DNA of 64,000 nt from Moanibacter sp965226025 (GCA_965226025.1 CBDDCD010000001.1:1612001-1676000), one strand, 5' to 3'; shown: positions 32,471 through 42,841, counted from the first letter of the stretch. Numbers and translations are program-made. The notes: generated by a model from the sequence alone, not told the origin.

Positions 32471-35400
32471 ATGAAACTTTCCGAAATCTGCATCAGGCGC
32501 CCCGTCCTCGCCTCTATGATGAGTCTCTCGCTCGTCCTCTTCGGGCTCATCGCCCTGGGACGGCTACCTGTCAGAGAACTCCCCGATGTAGACCCCCCGA
32601 TCGTCAATGTGCTTACGGTCTATCCCGGCGCCAGTTCGACCGTAGTCGAAACCGAAGTGACGGAGAAACTGGAGGAGGCCATCAACACGATCGAGGGCAT
32701 TAGAACCTTGAGAAGCACGAGCCGGGAGCAGGTCAGCAGCATCTCGGTCGAGTTTGACCTCGCTCGATCGGTCGATCTCTCCGCTCAGGATGTGCGAGAC
32801 CGGGTCGCACGCGTCCGTGGACGCCTCCCGGAAGATATCGAGGACCCGGTCATTTCAAAGCAGGATGAAGATGCCCGGCCCTTCATGTGGATCGCGATCT
32901 TTGGCGAGCAGTACTCAACCCTGGAGCTTTCCGAATTCGTCGAGAGTAATCTCAAGGATCCTCTCCAAACGGTTCGGGGAGTCAGTTCCATTTTCCTTGG
33001 GGGCAACAACCGATTCGCCATTCGGCTCTGGCTCGACTCCGAAAAGATGGCGGCCCGGGGCGTAACCGTCCTCGATGTGCGCGATGCCCTTCGCCAACAG
33101 AACATCGAGTTGCCCAGCGGAAGAGTGGAAAACCGCGAACGAGAAATGGCCATCAAGACGATGGGAGAACTGAAGACGCCGGAAGAGTTCAACCGGCTCG
33201 TCATCAGGGAAGAAGGAACCAGCCTGATTCGATTGCGAGATATTGGGAGAGCCGCCATCGGAGTCGAAGACGAGCGTTCGGTCGCGCGCTATGTTTCCAA
33301 ACCGGCCGTGGGAATCGGAGTCGTCAAGCAGTCCCAATCCAACACCATCGAAGTTGCGAAAGGGATAAAGAGCGAGATGGACCGGTTGCGCCCCCTCATT
33401 CCCGAGGGAATTCAGTACCTGGTGGCCTACGACGAGAGTGTCTACGTGCAGAAAGCCATCCGCGAAGTGTGGGTGACTCTGTTCGTCGCCTTCCTCCTCG
33501 TCATTGCCACCATCTTTATCTTCCTTCGTAGCGTTCGCTCCACCCTGATCCCCAGCATCAGTATTCCTGTGGCCGTGATCGGCACCTTTGCCTTCATGGC
33601 CCTGCTCGGGTACACCATAAACATCGTTACGATGATGGCGCTCATCCTCACGATAGGGGTTGTCGTCGACGACTCGATCGTGGTCTTGGAGAACATCTAC
33701 CGCCACATCGAAGAGGGAATGGAGCCCATTCCGGCCGCTATCCAAGGAATGCAGGAGATCATTTTCGCCGTCATCGCCACTACCTTGGCCCTGGTTGCCG
33801 TGTTTCTTCCCATGACCTTACAGACGAGCATCACGGGCCGTCTTTTCATCGAGTTCGCTGTCGCCCTCGCCGGCTCGGTCGTAATCTCCTCCTTCGTCGC
33901 CCTCTCCCTCACCCCGATGGTGGCTTCCCGCCTCCTCCAGCCGGTTGATCGGCAGAATATGGGACGCGTCTTTCGCTCATTTGAAAGCTTTCTCGACGGA
34001 GTCTCCCGAACCTATGAACGGCTGCTTCGCTGGGCCCTCAGACACCGAATAACGATCGTCGCAGGTTCGTTCGCGTGCGCCGGAATCAGCTTCTATCTAT
34101 TCCAAATCCTTGAACGGGACTTCATCCCTGAAGAGGACAAGGGTTCGATCCTTTGCATGGCCTTCACACCCGAAGGATCGACCAGCGAATATACCGACCG
34201 AATGGTTCGACAGATGGAAGAGATTGTCAGCCAGACTCCCGAGGTCGCGGGCTACTTCTCCGCCGTCGCGCTACCCTTCTCCGGACCGGGCAACACCAGC
34301 TTCGGTCTCATTTTTATAGACCTCGAGGATGAGCGAGAGAGGTCGGCCCAGGAGATTGTATCGGGGCCTGCCGGACTCGGCGCGCGACTCTTTGATGAAG
34401 TCGAAGGGGCTCTCGCATTTCCCTCAATTCCGAAAGCGATCAGCGTTGGTTTCGGACAGTCGTTTGAGCTCGTCCTGCAACATCGAGACCTGTCGGAATT
34501 GAGCCGGATCACGGAGGACATCGCCAACGAAATTCGACGAGCAGGATTTCTCTCCAATGTCCGACCGGAATTCAAACTCGATAAGCCGGAACTCCACATA
34601 TACATCGACCGCGACCGCGCCGCTTCACTCGGTGTTTCGATTGAAGAGATCTCGCAAACCCTCCAGATCCTTTTTGGGGGGCTCGATCTGAGCAAGGTGA
34701 AGAGGGGCGGAAGAGAGTACGACGTAATCGTTCAACTTGATCGAGAGTCCCGCCTCACTCCCTCAGCGGTCGATCGAGTGTATGTGCGAAACAAATTCGG
34801 TAAACTAACCCAGCTCAGCAACATCGTGAGCATGGAGCCGAAAGGTGGCCCAAACCAAATTACGCACTACAACCGCTACCGCTCCGCCAAGATTTCCGGT
34901 ACCCCGCTCAACATGCCCTTGGGAACTGCGATGGAACGAGCTCGCTCCATTCTCGTGAAAAATCTTCCCGCCGACTTTCGTTACCAATGGGACGGGCAGT
35001 CCAAGAATCTCCTGGAATCCGGAAGAGAGATCGATCTCATGATCGTGATCGCGCTCATCGTCGTTTACATGGTCCTCGCTTCTCAGTTCGAAAGCCTGGT
35101 TCATCCTCTTACCGTCATGATCACGGTTCCTCTCGCCGCCGTCGGAGCTCTCGGAGCCCTGTGGCTTCTCGGACAGGTGGATGCTCTCGCTATTATTCTT
35201 TTCGCGATCGCAAATTACACTCCAGACCCGGAGCCCTGGGTAAGTTCGCTCTCCTCCTTTGTCCCGCGAATCCCATCGATGAACATCAACCTATTCAGCC
35301 GCATCGGCTTTGTCCTGCTCATCGCACTGGCTACCAAAAATGCCATCCTCCTCGTTGAGTTCGCCAATCAACAGATGGCCAAGGGAGCCACTTCGCGTGA

Positions 35401-35593
35401 GGCGATCATTACGGCCGGCCTGATTCGCCTTCGACCGATACTCATGACCAGCTTTTCTACTATTGCCGGTATCCTTCCCATCGCTATCGGTTTTGGGGCC
35501 GGCGCGGAGAGTCGACGCCCCCTCGGAGTCGTCGCCGTCGGCGGACTCATCTCCGCCACCTTCCTTACTCTTCTCGTGATTCCCGTAGTCTAG
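32471..35593 (+). CDS. RND efflux pump (HAE1 type), 3' end cut by an IS
   Basis: 1040 residues. Family features: the start LSEICIRRPVLASMMSLSLV, RELPDVDPPIVNVLTVYPGA, TM4-region VVDDSIVVLENIYRHIEEGM with the conserved Asp pair, and IALATKNAILLVEFANQQM. It forms a trimeric proton-driven pump with the adaptor. A ~30-residue insert (about YTPDPEPWVSSLSSFVPRIP) interrupts the helix pair before NLFSRIGFVLL, unusual for the family. The frame ends LLVIPVV at TAG, formed where the IS copy B begins; normally Tyr and a further cytoplasmic tail follow. So only the extreme C-terminus is lost and activity might persist. Confidence 0.85.
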   Translation: MKLSEICIRRPVLASMMSLSLVLFGLIALGRLPVRELPDVDPPIVNVLTVYPGASSTVVETEVTEKLEEAINTIEGIRTLRSTSREQVSSISVEFDLARSVDLSAQDVRDRVARVRGRLPEDIEDPVISKQDEDARPFMWIAIFGEQYSTLELSEFVESNLKDPLQTVRGVSSIFLGGNNRFAIRLWLDSEKMAARGVTVLDVRDALRQQNIELPSGRVENREREMAIKTMGELKTPEEFNRLVIREEGTSLIRLRDIGRAAIGVEDERSVARYVSKPAVGIGVVKQSQSNTIEVAKGIKSEMDRLRPLIPEGIQYLVAYDESVYVQKAIREVWVTLFVAFLLVIATIFIFLRSVRSTLIPSISIPVAVIGTFAFMALLGYTINIVTMMALILTIGVVVDDSIVVLENIYRHIEEGMEPIPAAIQGMQEIIFAVIATTLALVAVFLPMTLQTSITGRLFIEFAVALAGSVVISSFVALSLTPMVASRLLQPVDRQNMGRVFRSFESFLDGVSRTYERLLRWALRHRITIVAGSFACAGISFYLFQILERDFIPEEDKGSILCMAFTPEGSTSEYTDRMVRQMEEIVSQTPEVAGYFSAVALPFSGPGNTSFGLIFIDLEDERERSAQEIVSGPAGLGARLFDEVEGALAFPSIPKAISVGFGQSFELVLQHRDLSELSRITEDIANEIRRAGFLSNVRPEFKLDKPELHIYIDRDRAASLGVSIEEISQTLQILFGGLDLSKVKRGGREYDVIVQLDRESRLTPSAVDRVYVRNKFGKLTQLSNIVSMEPKGGPNQITHYNRYRSAKISGTPLNMPLGTAMERARSILVKNLPADFRYQWDGQSKNLLESGREIDLMIVIALIVVYMVLASQFESLVHPLTVMITVPLAAVGALGALWLLGQVDALAIILFAIANYTPDPEPWVSSLSSFVPRIPSMNINLFSRIGFVLLIALATKNAILLVEFANQQMAKGATSREAIITAGLIRLRPILMTSFSTIAGILPIAIGFGAGAESRRPLGVVAVGGLISATFLTLLVIPVV

Positions 35594-37409
35594 AGCCCGT
35601 CCCAGTGGTGGAAACAATTGATTTTTAATGAGTTATGGGCAAAAAAAAGGCCGGATAGAGCTGCAAAAAGCTCGATCCGGCGAAAAAGGGCGCTTATGCT
35701 TGCGTTAGTCAAATACAAAGCACGCCCTTCTCATGAAAAATATTGCCGTACAAAGCTTCCTGCGTCCAGCCCTAACTCCAGTCATTCGATGCAAAGACTA
35801 CACCGTGTTTCTGGAAACAATGGAGCGGATTGACCGGGTTTTGATCGACTCCTCGCTGGAAAGGGAGGCGATCGTAAAAGCCTTGGAAGGATGGGATGAA
35901 GCGGGAGGGAAGGATCGGGAGCGACGCGCTCTAAGAGCGATAAAAGCGCTGCGGGTGGAGGTGGTGCGTCATTTACTCGGAGGGATATCCTTTCGTTGTC
36001 TGTCGCAGGAGTTGGGACGCAGTGAGCTTCTGGCTAATTTTTGCCGGGTGCGTGAGGTAGACGGGATCCGGAAAATATCGAAGAGCAGTCTGGAACGGGA
36101 TTCGAAATTCTTCGACGAAGCGTATCTGAGACAGCTGCATGCAAGGATGACCGAGGTGGTGGGCAATGCTGAACATTGTGGTGAGGCAGGATTAGAGAAG
36201 CCGATCGATACGAGGGAATGCCTGATCGACGCCACTTGCCTGGAAGCGAACATCCACTGGCCCGTGGACTGGGTCTTGCTCAAGGATGTGGGAGCAACGC
36301 TGCTCAAGGCGATCAGTCTGATCCGGCAGGCGGGAATGAAACAGCGCATGCCCCAGGGAGCAAAGGGATTGGCTCGGGAGATGAACAAACGGTGCCTGGA
36401 GATGACGCATGCGCGTCGGCGCCGGGAGGCGGGCAAAGCGCGTAAAGGGATCCTGCGGCGGATGAAGCTATTGCTCAAGAAGATTGAGGGCCATGCCCTT
36501 CGCCACCGTGACTTATTGGAAGCTATGTGGATGCAAAGCGATTACACCGAGAAGAAGGCGAGCCGAATCATCGAGCGAATGGATGGTATGTTAGAGCAGA
36601 TACCGCAGGTCATGAAACAGGCGCACGAACGGATCATAGGGGGGCGGCAGGTGAAGAATGAGGAGAAGATCCTGAGCGCCTACGAACCTGAGATTGACGT
36701 CATCGTGCGAGGCAAGGCAGATCGGGAGGTGGAGTTTGGCAACACCCTTTATTTATGCGAGAGCGCAGAGGGATATCTGTTGGACTGGAAACTGTATGGG
36801 GGGCAGGCCCCGAGCGAATTGAAGCAGCTTTGGGAAAGTCTGGAGAGGCAAAAGGGCTTCGCTTTAGAGGAGAAGATCGAAGCGATCAGTGGGGATCGGG
36901 GCTATGCCTCGAAGGCGGCCAGCAAGCGGCTCCAGGCAGAGGGGATTTTTGACGCCCTTACGCCCCGCAATCCACAAGAGCTCAAGGAGCGGATGGAGGA
37001 GCCGCGCTTTGTCCGGTTGCAGCGACGACGAGGGAGCACCGAAGGCCGGATCGGAGTGCTCAAGAACCGATGGCACGGGGGCAAGATACGCAGCAAAGGC
37101 TTTGACAACCGTAACCTTAGCGTGGCCTGGTCGGTTCTGTCCCACAATCTATGGAAAATCGCGCAGAGACTTGCGCAAGAACATGAGAAAGAGGCAACGC
37201 AGGCGGCATAGGGATCCAAGAATCGAGTCAGAGGCGCTTCCTTGGGAGAACTATCGACTCAAAGCGAGAGGAAGGGTGCTGGAAAGGTGCATAACGGATA
37301 AAAGGTAAGCTACCGAGGACGGAAGGCATGTCGTGGTCTACATAACGTGACGAAGATTGATATCGGTATCAGGCTTCCACCCAAATCCTCTCGGATTTGG
37401 GACAGCCTC
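35593..37409 (+). mobile_element. 1817-bp insertion sequence, copy B
   Basis: Same ends and length as copies A and C, opposite orientation. The flanks share only TA, with no 6-7 bp duplication, suggesting a rearrangement after insertion. Confidence 0.9.
35733..37211 (+). CDS. IS transposase, copy B (DDE type)
   Basis: 492 residues, identical to the protein at 10625-12103; see there for motifs. It is on the plus strand, convergent with nothing and directly behind the truncated RND pump gene, from which transcription is blocked by the hairpin at 35650-35681 only in the opposite direction. Confidence 0.85.
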   Translation: MKNIAVQSFLRPALTPVIRCKDYTVFLETMERIDRVLIDSSLEREAIVKALEGWDEAGGKDRERRALRAIKALRVEVVRHLLGGISFRCLSQELGRSELLANFCRVREVDGIRKISKSSLERDSKFFDEAYLRQLHARMTEVVGNAEHCGEAGLEKPIDTRECLIDATCLEANIHWPVDWVLLKDVGATLLKAISLIRQAGMKQRMPQGAKGLAREMNKRCLEMTHARRRREAGKARKGILRRMKLLLKKIEGHALRHRDLLEAMWMQSDYTEKKASRIIERMDGMLEQIPQVMKQAHERIIGGRQVKNEEKILSAYEPEIDVIVRGKADREVEFGNTLYLCESAEGYLLDWKLYGGQAPSELKQLWESLERQKGFALEEKIEAISGDRGYASKAASKRLQAEGIFDALTPRNPQELKERMEEPRFVRLQRRRGSTEGRIGVLKNRWHGGKIRSKGFDNRNLSVAWSVLSHNLWKIAQRLAQEHEKEATQAA

Positions 37410-37536
37410 TAGAATACACCATCTTCGACGACCTCTCAGTTCGATTCCGGTCCCGAGACAGGCCGCTTTAGCGCCAAGTAACCCGTGATTGGGCACGATT
37501 GGGACTTCGATATATTGGTATGCGAAGTTGTAGGAT

Positions 37537-37665
37537 CGACAAGGTTCGGGACGAGGTTCGAGACAAGGTTACCAGGGAAGTCGGCCCTACCTTCTCGAAT
37601 CGATCGAAACTTGCTTAACTGTTTTCCCGCACCGAGTTCAGCGAAGCAAACCTCGTCTCGAAGAG
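37537..37665. repeat. ~135-bp GACAAGG element, copy 4 of 4
   Basis: CGACAAGGTTCGGGACGAGG at left; GAGTTCAGCGAAGCAAACCT then CGTCTCGAAGAG at right, where the end is degraded. Confidence 0.8.
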
Positions 37666-37669
37666 TAAA

Positions 37670-37704
37670 GCGCGACAGATTTCCAGCCCGGAATCGAATT
37701 CCTA
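37670..37704. repeat. CTAG family-1 arm, degenerate, at the smc stop
   Basis: GCGACAGATTTCCAG followed by GAATTCCTAGCCCGC; the TAG of smc falls in this CTAG. Confidence 0.6.
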
Positions 37705-40700
37705 GCCCGCCACTGGACTCTTCCGACTCTCCTCCCCGACTTCTTCGGTCCGACCGGATTCAACATTGAAACGCATGGAAACCAGCTTGGATACGCCCTT
37801 TTCCTGCATGGTGACGCCGTAGATCGAATCCGATGACGCGATCGTCCTCTTATTGTGGGTAATGATGATAAACTGAGAGAATTCCGTAAACTGTTTGAGC
37901 ATGGCGACAAACCGCCCGATGTTGGCGTCATCGAGGGGAGCGTCGAGCTCATCGAGCAAACAGAAGGGGCTCGGTTTGACTATGTATATGGCGAAGAGTA
38001 GAGCAACCGCGGTCATCGTCTTCTGACCTCCACTCAAGAGAGCCAGATTTTTCAGTCTCGTGCCTGGGGGCCTCGCCGTTATTTCGATTCCCGACTCCAG
38101 CACATCCTCGTTGTCAACAAGCTGCAAATCGGCCCGGCCACCGCCGAACAACTTTGAGAATGTGTAAGAAAAATTCTCCCGAATCTTTTCAAAAGTCTCC
38201 TGAAACATCTCCTGCGAAGTCTTATTGATATCGTCGATCGCGGCCAAGAGCTGCTCCTTGGATTTCCAAAGGTCATCGCTCTGCTCGGAGAGAAAGGCGT
38301 GCCGTTCCTTGAGTTCTCGGTATTCTTCGATCGCAATGAGATTGACCGGTCCCATCGCCGTCATCCTCTCGCGCAGCGCCTCGACCTCTTCACAAACGAC
38401 GGCCCAATCGGCTGCCTCGGCGGATCTTAGGTCCTTCTTCGAAGGTTCCTCGCGCTTAGGCTCCTCTTCCTCTAAAGCATTTTTATCCTCGAGATCGAGC
38501 CTAACTCTCTCCTTCAGCTCATCACCTGCTTCCCAGAATTCCCGCTGCCAATCAACGGAACTCAGTTCAAGATCATACTCTCTCCGGACCTTCTCCTGAA
38601 GGAACCTCAACTCCGCATTCTTCTCCGCGGACTGGATCTCAATTTTATTGAGATCTGTTTCCAGATCATGGTGTTCCGAACGCTGTGCTCCCAGCGACTC
38701 CTCGAGGCGCTTGGTCTCGGCCTCGGCCTTCAGGAGTTTCTCCCGGTCCCCTTCCAGCCCGGACATCGTGACGTCCAGCGTTTTCCCGATCTCACCGGCC
38801 CTGTCACCCTGCTCCTTCGCTTCACCTTTCAGCGTCTCAACCTGTTCCAGTAAAGTGTCGACCTCCTGGCTCCTCTTCACCAGCAATTGTCCGACTTCGG
38901 AGGTCTGTTTCTCGATTTCATCCAGCTTGCGTTCGATACTTTCCAGCCTCTGCTTACTTTCCGCGAGGTCGAGCCGCACATCCGAGAGTTTCTCCCTCCT
39001 TCGATCACGATCGCCTCGAAGTTCGTTCAGCGAAATTTCGTCACTCGCCGCGGACGCTCTGAATTTCTCGATCTCGCTCTCCGCGGTATTCAGTGCCTCT
39101 TGAGCACTCTCCCGTTCCGATTCCAGTATTCCCTTGTTTTGCTCAAGGGCGCTGAGCTGCGCTTCAGCCTCCTCGGTCCGTCGAGAGTTGCGCACAAGGT
39201 TGTCGTTGACTCCCATATTCTGTCCCTGAGCGATGGAGATCTCTTGGGAGATTTCCAGCAACAGCTTCCCTTTGCTCTCCACCAGTGACTCTTTCTCTTC
39301 CAGCTGCCCGAATAATCTCTGTGCCTCTTCTTTTAATACGTCGCGCTCCTTCTCCCCCTCTTTTCTGCTCTCCTTCAGCATTTTCTGTCTTTCCGCTCGT
39401 TGCAGAAAAGTGTCGCCCTGCCCCGCTTTGTGGCCTCCGTAAAAGAGGCCCCTGCGGTCAACCAGCTCTCCGCTGCGGGTTGCCACGAAGAGAAACTCAA
39501 ACTCCGGATTCTCCCTCCAAAAGTCCAGGAAGTCCGAAATTCGATCGCAGAAGTAGCAGTCCCCAAGAAGGGCGGCAAGATACCCTTCCATTTCGGCCTC
39601 TCGTGCGCCAACAATCTCGTTGGCCGGTTTCAACCAGTCCGGAGGATTTGGACTCTGGGTCTCTCGCCTCGCCGGGGCCTTAACCTGGAGACAGGCGCGA
39701 CCCAGTTTTCGTTCGTCCAGCTGTTCGATCACCGGAGTTATCTGTTCCGAGTCGTCGAGAACGATCGTGTCGACGGCCGGCCCAAGTAGTGCGACCATCG
39801 CCTTGGTATACCCGGTATCGATCTGAATGAACTTGGTCAGGATTCGGAAAGTGTCCTCCTCGAGCAGGTCTTTTAGTTTCCCCTGCAGCAGGGCTTTCGC
39901 TCCGTCACTGTAACCTTCAAATCGCTCTTCCAGACTTTCGATCAGGGAAATCTGCGCAGACTGCTCTGCAATCGTCCTCTCCACCCTTTGAATCTCAGAC
40001 TGAAGGTTTCGGTAGGCATTCCGCAGCTCCTCCGATGCATCGCGATTCTCACTCAGGCTCGACTCCTCCTTTTCCCGGTCCTTCTCTCTTGCCTCGAGGG
40101 TCTTCTCAATAAGCTTCTGCTCCGATAGAAGCTGCGTCCTCTCCTCCTTGGCCCCGTGGATCTCATCGGCAAGTTTCGCGTGCTCGATCTGAAAAGTCTT
40201 CAGGTCGACTTCCAGAGAGGTGCACTTGGAGCGCAAGCGAGGGATGGTGCCTTCGGTGGATTCGAGCTTTTCTCTCGTCGCCTCAAGGCCGGATTCCACC
40301 TTTTCCAAATTGGACAGTAGGGAAGACAGCTCTTCGTTCTCACTGCTGAAAAGATCATCGGATGTGAAAACGAGATTCAACTGCTCCTCTTTGGTCCGGC
40401 TATCCCCCTCCGCCTGTTCCGCCAATACTTTCTGATCCCTCTCGATATCGGCTATTTCCATCTTCACCTCGGAGATACGCTTCTCGATGTCTCCGGCCCG
40501 AATCGATGCGAATTCCGCGCGATTTTCCGATTGCTCCTTTTCCGACTTCAGATCAAAGACCCTTTGTTGGGCCTCCTGCAGCGTCTCATAAAGTTCGCTC
40601 CTCTCCCCTCTCCAACGCTCCAGCTCCTTCTCCCGGCCCAGCAGGATCTGGTCGAGAGTTTTTGACTTCACTCGCAGCGCTTTTGCCTCCGCTTCCGCCG

Positions 40701-41427
40701 TCTCGACGGTTGTGCGTAAATCGCCCCAGATTCTCGCCTGCACCGAGAGATCGAGATGAGTCAGGCGGCGCCTGATCCTCTTATAGCGCAAGGCCTTTCC
40801 TGCTTGGCGGCGTAGAGATCCTATCTGGCGCGACACCTCCTCGATAACATCCGAAACCCTGGCTAAATTGGTATCGACCAGATTGAGCTTATTGAGCGCC
40901 TCCCTCCGCTGGGCCTTATACTTCGATATTCCCGCCGCCTCCTCGAAAATGCTTCGCCGCTCCTCCGGATTCGTCGAAAGAATCTGGTCTATTTGACCCT
41001 GCAGCATGAAGGAGTAGGAGACCCTACCGACTCCGGTATCGAGAAAGAGCCTTTGAATATCTTTTAGACGGCAACCTTTCCCGTTGAGGAGGTAGTCGCT
41101 GGCTGTATCGCGAGAGAGGCGGCGTACCACCTCTACCTCATTGTAAGCGGTTCCCAGCTCCTCTTCGCACTCCGTGAAAATCAAGGCTACCTCGCATAGG
41201 TTGACTGCCTTGCGCAGATCCGTGCCCTGAAAAATCACATCCTGCATCTGTCCCGCACGAAGCGATTTGGCGCTCTGTTCTCCCAGGACCCAACGAATCG
41301 CATCAGCGATATTGCTCTTTCCGCATCCATTCGGCCCGACAACGGATGTAACCCCCGGGGTCAAAGTGATAAGAGTTCCATCGGCAAAACTCTTAAAGCC
41401 GTTGATACGCAGCTCCTTCAGGTACAT
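37702..41427 (-). CDS. smc: Chromosome segregation protein SMC
   Basis: 1241 residues, normal for bacterial SMC. Walker A GPNGCGKSN at about residues 33-41, first coiled coil about 170-500, hinge about 510-680 (IQIDTGYTKAMVALLGPAVD), second coiled coil, then LALLSGGQKTMTAVALLFAI and Walker B FCLLDELDAPLDDANIGRF. It forms an ATP-driven dimer that organises the chromosome with ScpA and ScpB, which are not in the window. The TAG stop is a CTAG of a family-1 arm, and a degenerate family-1 element lies just upstream of the start. Confidence 0.97.
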   Translation of the reverse strand: MYLKELRINGFKSFADGTLITLTPGVTSVVGPNGCGKSNIADAIRWVLGEQSAKSLRAGQMQDVIFQGTDLRKAVNLCEVALIFTECEEELGTAYNEVEVVRRLSRDTASDYLLNGKGCRLKDIQRLFLDTGVGRVSYSFMLQGQIDQILSTNPEERRSIFEEAAGISKYKAQRREALNKLNLVDTNLARVSDVIEEVSRQIGSLRRQAGKALRYKRIRRRLTHLDLSVQARIWGDLRTTVETAEAEAKALRVKSKTLDQILLGREKELERWRGERSELYETLQEAQQRVFDLKSEKEQSENRAEFASIRAGDIEKRISEVKMEIADIERDQKVLAEQAEGDSRTKEEQLNLVFTSDDLFSSENEELSSLLSNLEKVESGLEATREKLESTEGTIPRLRSKCTSLEVDLKTFQIEHAKLADEIHGAKEERTQLLSEQKLIEKTLEAREKDREKEESSLSENRDASEELRNAYRNLQSEIQRVERTIAEQSAQISLIESLEERFEGYSDGAKALLQGKLKDLLEEDTFRILTKFIQIDTGYTKAMVALLGPAVDTIVLDDSEQITPVIEQLDERKLGRACLQVKAPARRETQSPNPPDWLKPANEIVGAREAEMEGYLAALLGDCYFCDRISDFLDFWRENPEFEFLFVATRSGELVDRRGLFYGGHKAGQGDTFLQRAERQKMLKESRKEGEKERDVLKEEAQRLFGQLEEKESLVESKGKLLLEISQEISIAQGQNMGVNDNLVRNSRRTEEAEAQLSALEQNKGILESERESAQEALNTAESEIEKFRASAASDEISLNELRGDRDRRREKLSDVRLDLAESKQRLESIERKLDEIEKQTSEVGQLLVKRSQEVDTLLEQVETLKGEAKEQGDRAGEIGKTLDVTMSGLEGDREKLLKAEAETKRLEESLGAQRSEHHDLETDLNKIEIQSAEKNAELRFLQEKVRREYDLELSSVDWQREFWEAGDELKERVRLDLEDKNALEEEEPKREEPSKKDLRSAEAADWAVVCEEVEALRERMTAMGPVNLIAIEEYRELKERHAFLSEQSDDLWKSKEQLLAAIDDINKTSQEMFQETFEKIRENFSYTFSKLFGGGRADLQLVDNEDVLESGIEITARPPGTRLKNLALLSGGQKTMTAVALLFAIYIVKPSPFCLLDELDAPLDDANIGRFVAMLKQFTEFSQFIIITHNKRTIASSDSIYGVTMQEKGVSKLVSMRFNVESGRTEEVGEESRKSPVAG

Positions 41428-41433
41428 ACTTAA

Positions 41434-41533
41434 AACAAATCTGTCCGAATCAACTTGGTCGAAATCTACTCCCGTAAGATTCCCATCTGAAGGTCAAGGA
41501 TGTCGCGAATTTCAAAGTGCTACAGATTCCTAG
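41434..41533. repeat. CTAG palindromic element (family 1), copy g, degenerate
   Basis: AAATCTGTCCG at left, CTACAGATTCCTAG at right. Confidence 0.65.
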
Positions 41534-41586
41534 CCTCGAGTCAGAATCGGACCTCATTCCCAAACCGATCTGCGAGAAAAGGTCAA

Positions 41587-42771
41587 TCAGCAAGCGCGGT
41601 TCTCACGCACCAGAAAGGCCAAACCCGCACCCTGAAAGACCAGATTCGGCAGCCAGATTAGAAGCTCCGGCCGCAGTTCCGGACGGGCCCCAAGCCAGCC
41701 GACTACGCTCATCAGGAAGTAGAAAAAGAGAGCCAGAGCCAAGGCCAGAGCGACGTTGGCGTAGGTTTCCTTTTGCCCCACTTTGATACCCAGGGGAATT
41801 GCGATCAAGCCAAGCGAAAGAACCGAGATCGCCATGGCGAAATTCTTATGAATCTGGAGCTGATATTTAACTTTTTCTATCGCGATGGATCGATCACTCG
41901 CTTCTCCGGAGTGGGGTTCGCTCTCGAGCCTCTGCAACTGTCGATCGTAGAAGTCTCTTTTTTCAAGGAGCTCGTTCAGATTGAAAGCGGCAGGTTTTGA
42001 AAAGTTGGGGCCGCCTCCCGGCAATCTTCCCAGCGGAAGTCGAACCTCATCGGTCTCTCGGAAAGAAACGGTCGTCGGAACCCGCTTGAGGTCATCCGGG
42101 TTACTCCTATCTCTTAGTTCCGCGAATCCGTCCTTCGCAGTCACAACCAGGGAGTCCGACGCCTCGTCATACCCGATTTCACCATGGCGGGCGCGAACCA
42201 AAACAACAGCCCTCCGTTTCTCATCGAGCTCCCAGATCCAGATGTTCTCCAGACGACTACCCTGCTTCTTAAGAATGTAGAGGACATATCCTGGAAACTC
42301 GTGAATCGGTTTCCCTACTTCGATGAATCGCAAGGGATCCTCCCGAAACACGTTGAGCAATAGGGTTCGGTAGCGCCTGAATGCTTCGGGTGCTTGATAA
42401 TTATTGATCTGCGATGAGACCGCGGCCCCGAGCAAGGCCACCGCAATGACAGGCGAAGCAATCGACCAAGTTGATTGACCCGCCGCCTTCAAGACAACAA
42501 TCTCTTGTCTCGACGACATCCGCCCCAGGACAATCAAGATCCCCGTCAGAATGCCCAGAGGAAGGGCGAAGGAGAAGACGTACGGGACGAGCAACAGAAC
42601 GAGCTCGACAAAGGTTCCCCAGGAAAGGCGACCTGCCGTCAGGAGACCAAGAACATCCCGAATCGCGTTTCCCGTCAGGAGCACAAACACGAAAAGGCTT
42701 ACGGCGAGAAGACTGGAAATGACGACGGACTTAAAGATGTAGATCTGGTAGAGTTTCATCATTGAAGCCAC
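41587..42771 (-). CDS. LptF/LptG-family lipopolysaccharide export permease
   Basis: 394 residues; the ATG at 42759 (MKLYQIYIFK) is a likely alternative start. Three N-terminal and three C-terminal hydrophobic helices enclose a periplasmic beta domain (about 140-270). The opening KLYQIYIFKSVVISSLLAVS, then VPYVFSFALPLGILTGILIVLGRMSSRQEIVVLKAAG, is the YjgP/YjgQ signature. These permeases, with LptB, pull lipopolysaccharide from the inner membrane. No partner lptF is adjacent. It shows that the cell has an outer membrane. Confidence 0.88.
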   Translation of the reverse strand: MASMMKLYQIYIFKSVVISSLLAVSLFVFVLLTGNAIRDVLGLLTAGRLSWGTFVELVLLLVPYVFSFALPLGILTGILIVLGRMSSRQEIVVLKAAGQSTWSIASPVIAVALLGAAVSSQINNYQAPEAFRRYRTLLLNVFREDPLRFIEVGKPIHEFPGYVLYILKKQGSRLENIWIWELDEKRRAVVLVRARHGEIGYDEASDSLVVTAKDGFAELRDRSNPDDLKRVPTTVSFRETDEVRLPLGRLPGGGPNFSKPAAFNLNELLEKRDFYDRQLQRLESEPHSGEASDRSIAIEKVKYQLQIHKNFAMAISVLSLGLIAIPLGIKVGQKETYANVALALALALFFYFLMSVVGWLGARPELRPELLIWLPNLVFQGAGLAFLVRENRAC

Positions 42772-42774
42772 GCG

Positions 42775-42837
42775 AGGAATCTGTCGAAATGTGTCTCACC
42801 CTCGAACCCGCAATTACGACGTGCGACCGATTCCTAG
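42775..42837. repeat. CTAG palindromic element (family 1), copy h
   Basis: GAGGAATCTGTCG to CGACCGATTCCTAG, 63 bp, between divergent lptG-like and rpiB genes, ending 4 bp before the rpiB ATG. Confidence 0.8.
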
Positions 42838-42841
42838 TCCA

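Noticed and set aside
32915..33745. Minus-strand 276-residue ORF within the RND gene
   Set aside because: Antisense shadow of the RND pump; Asp/His-rich low-quality sequence.
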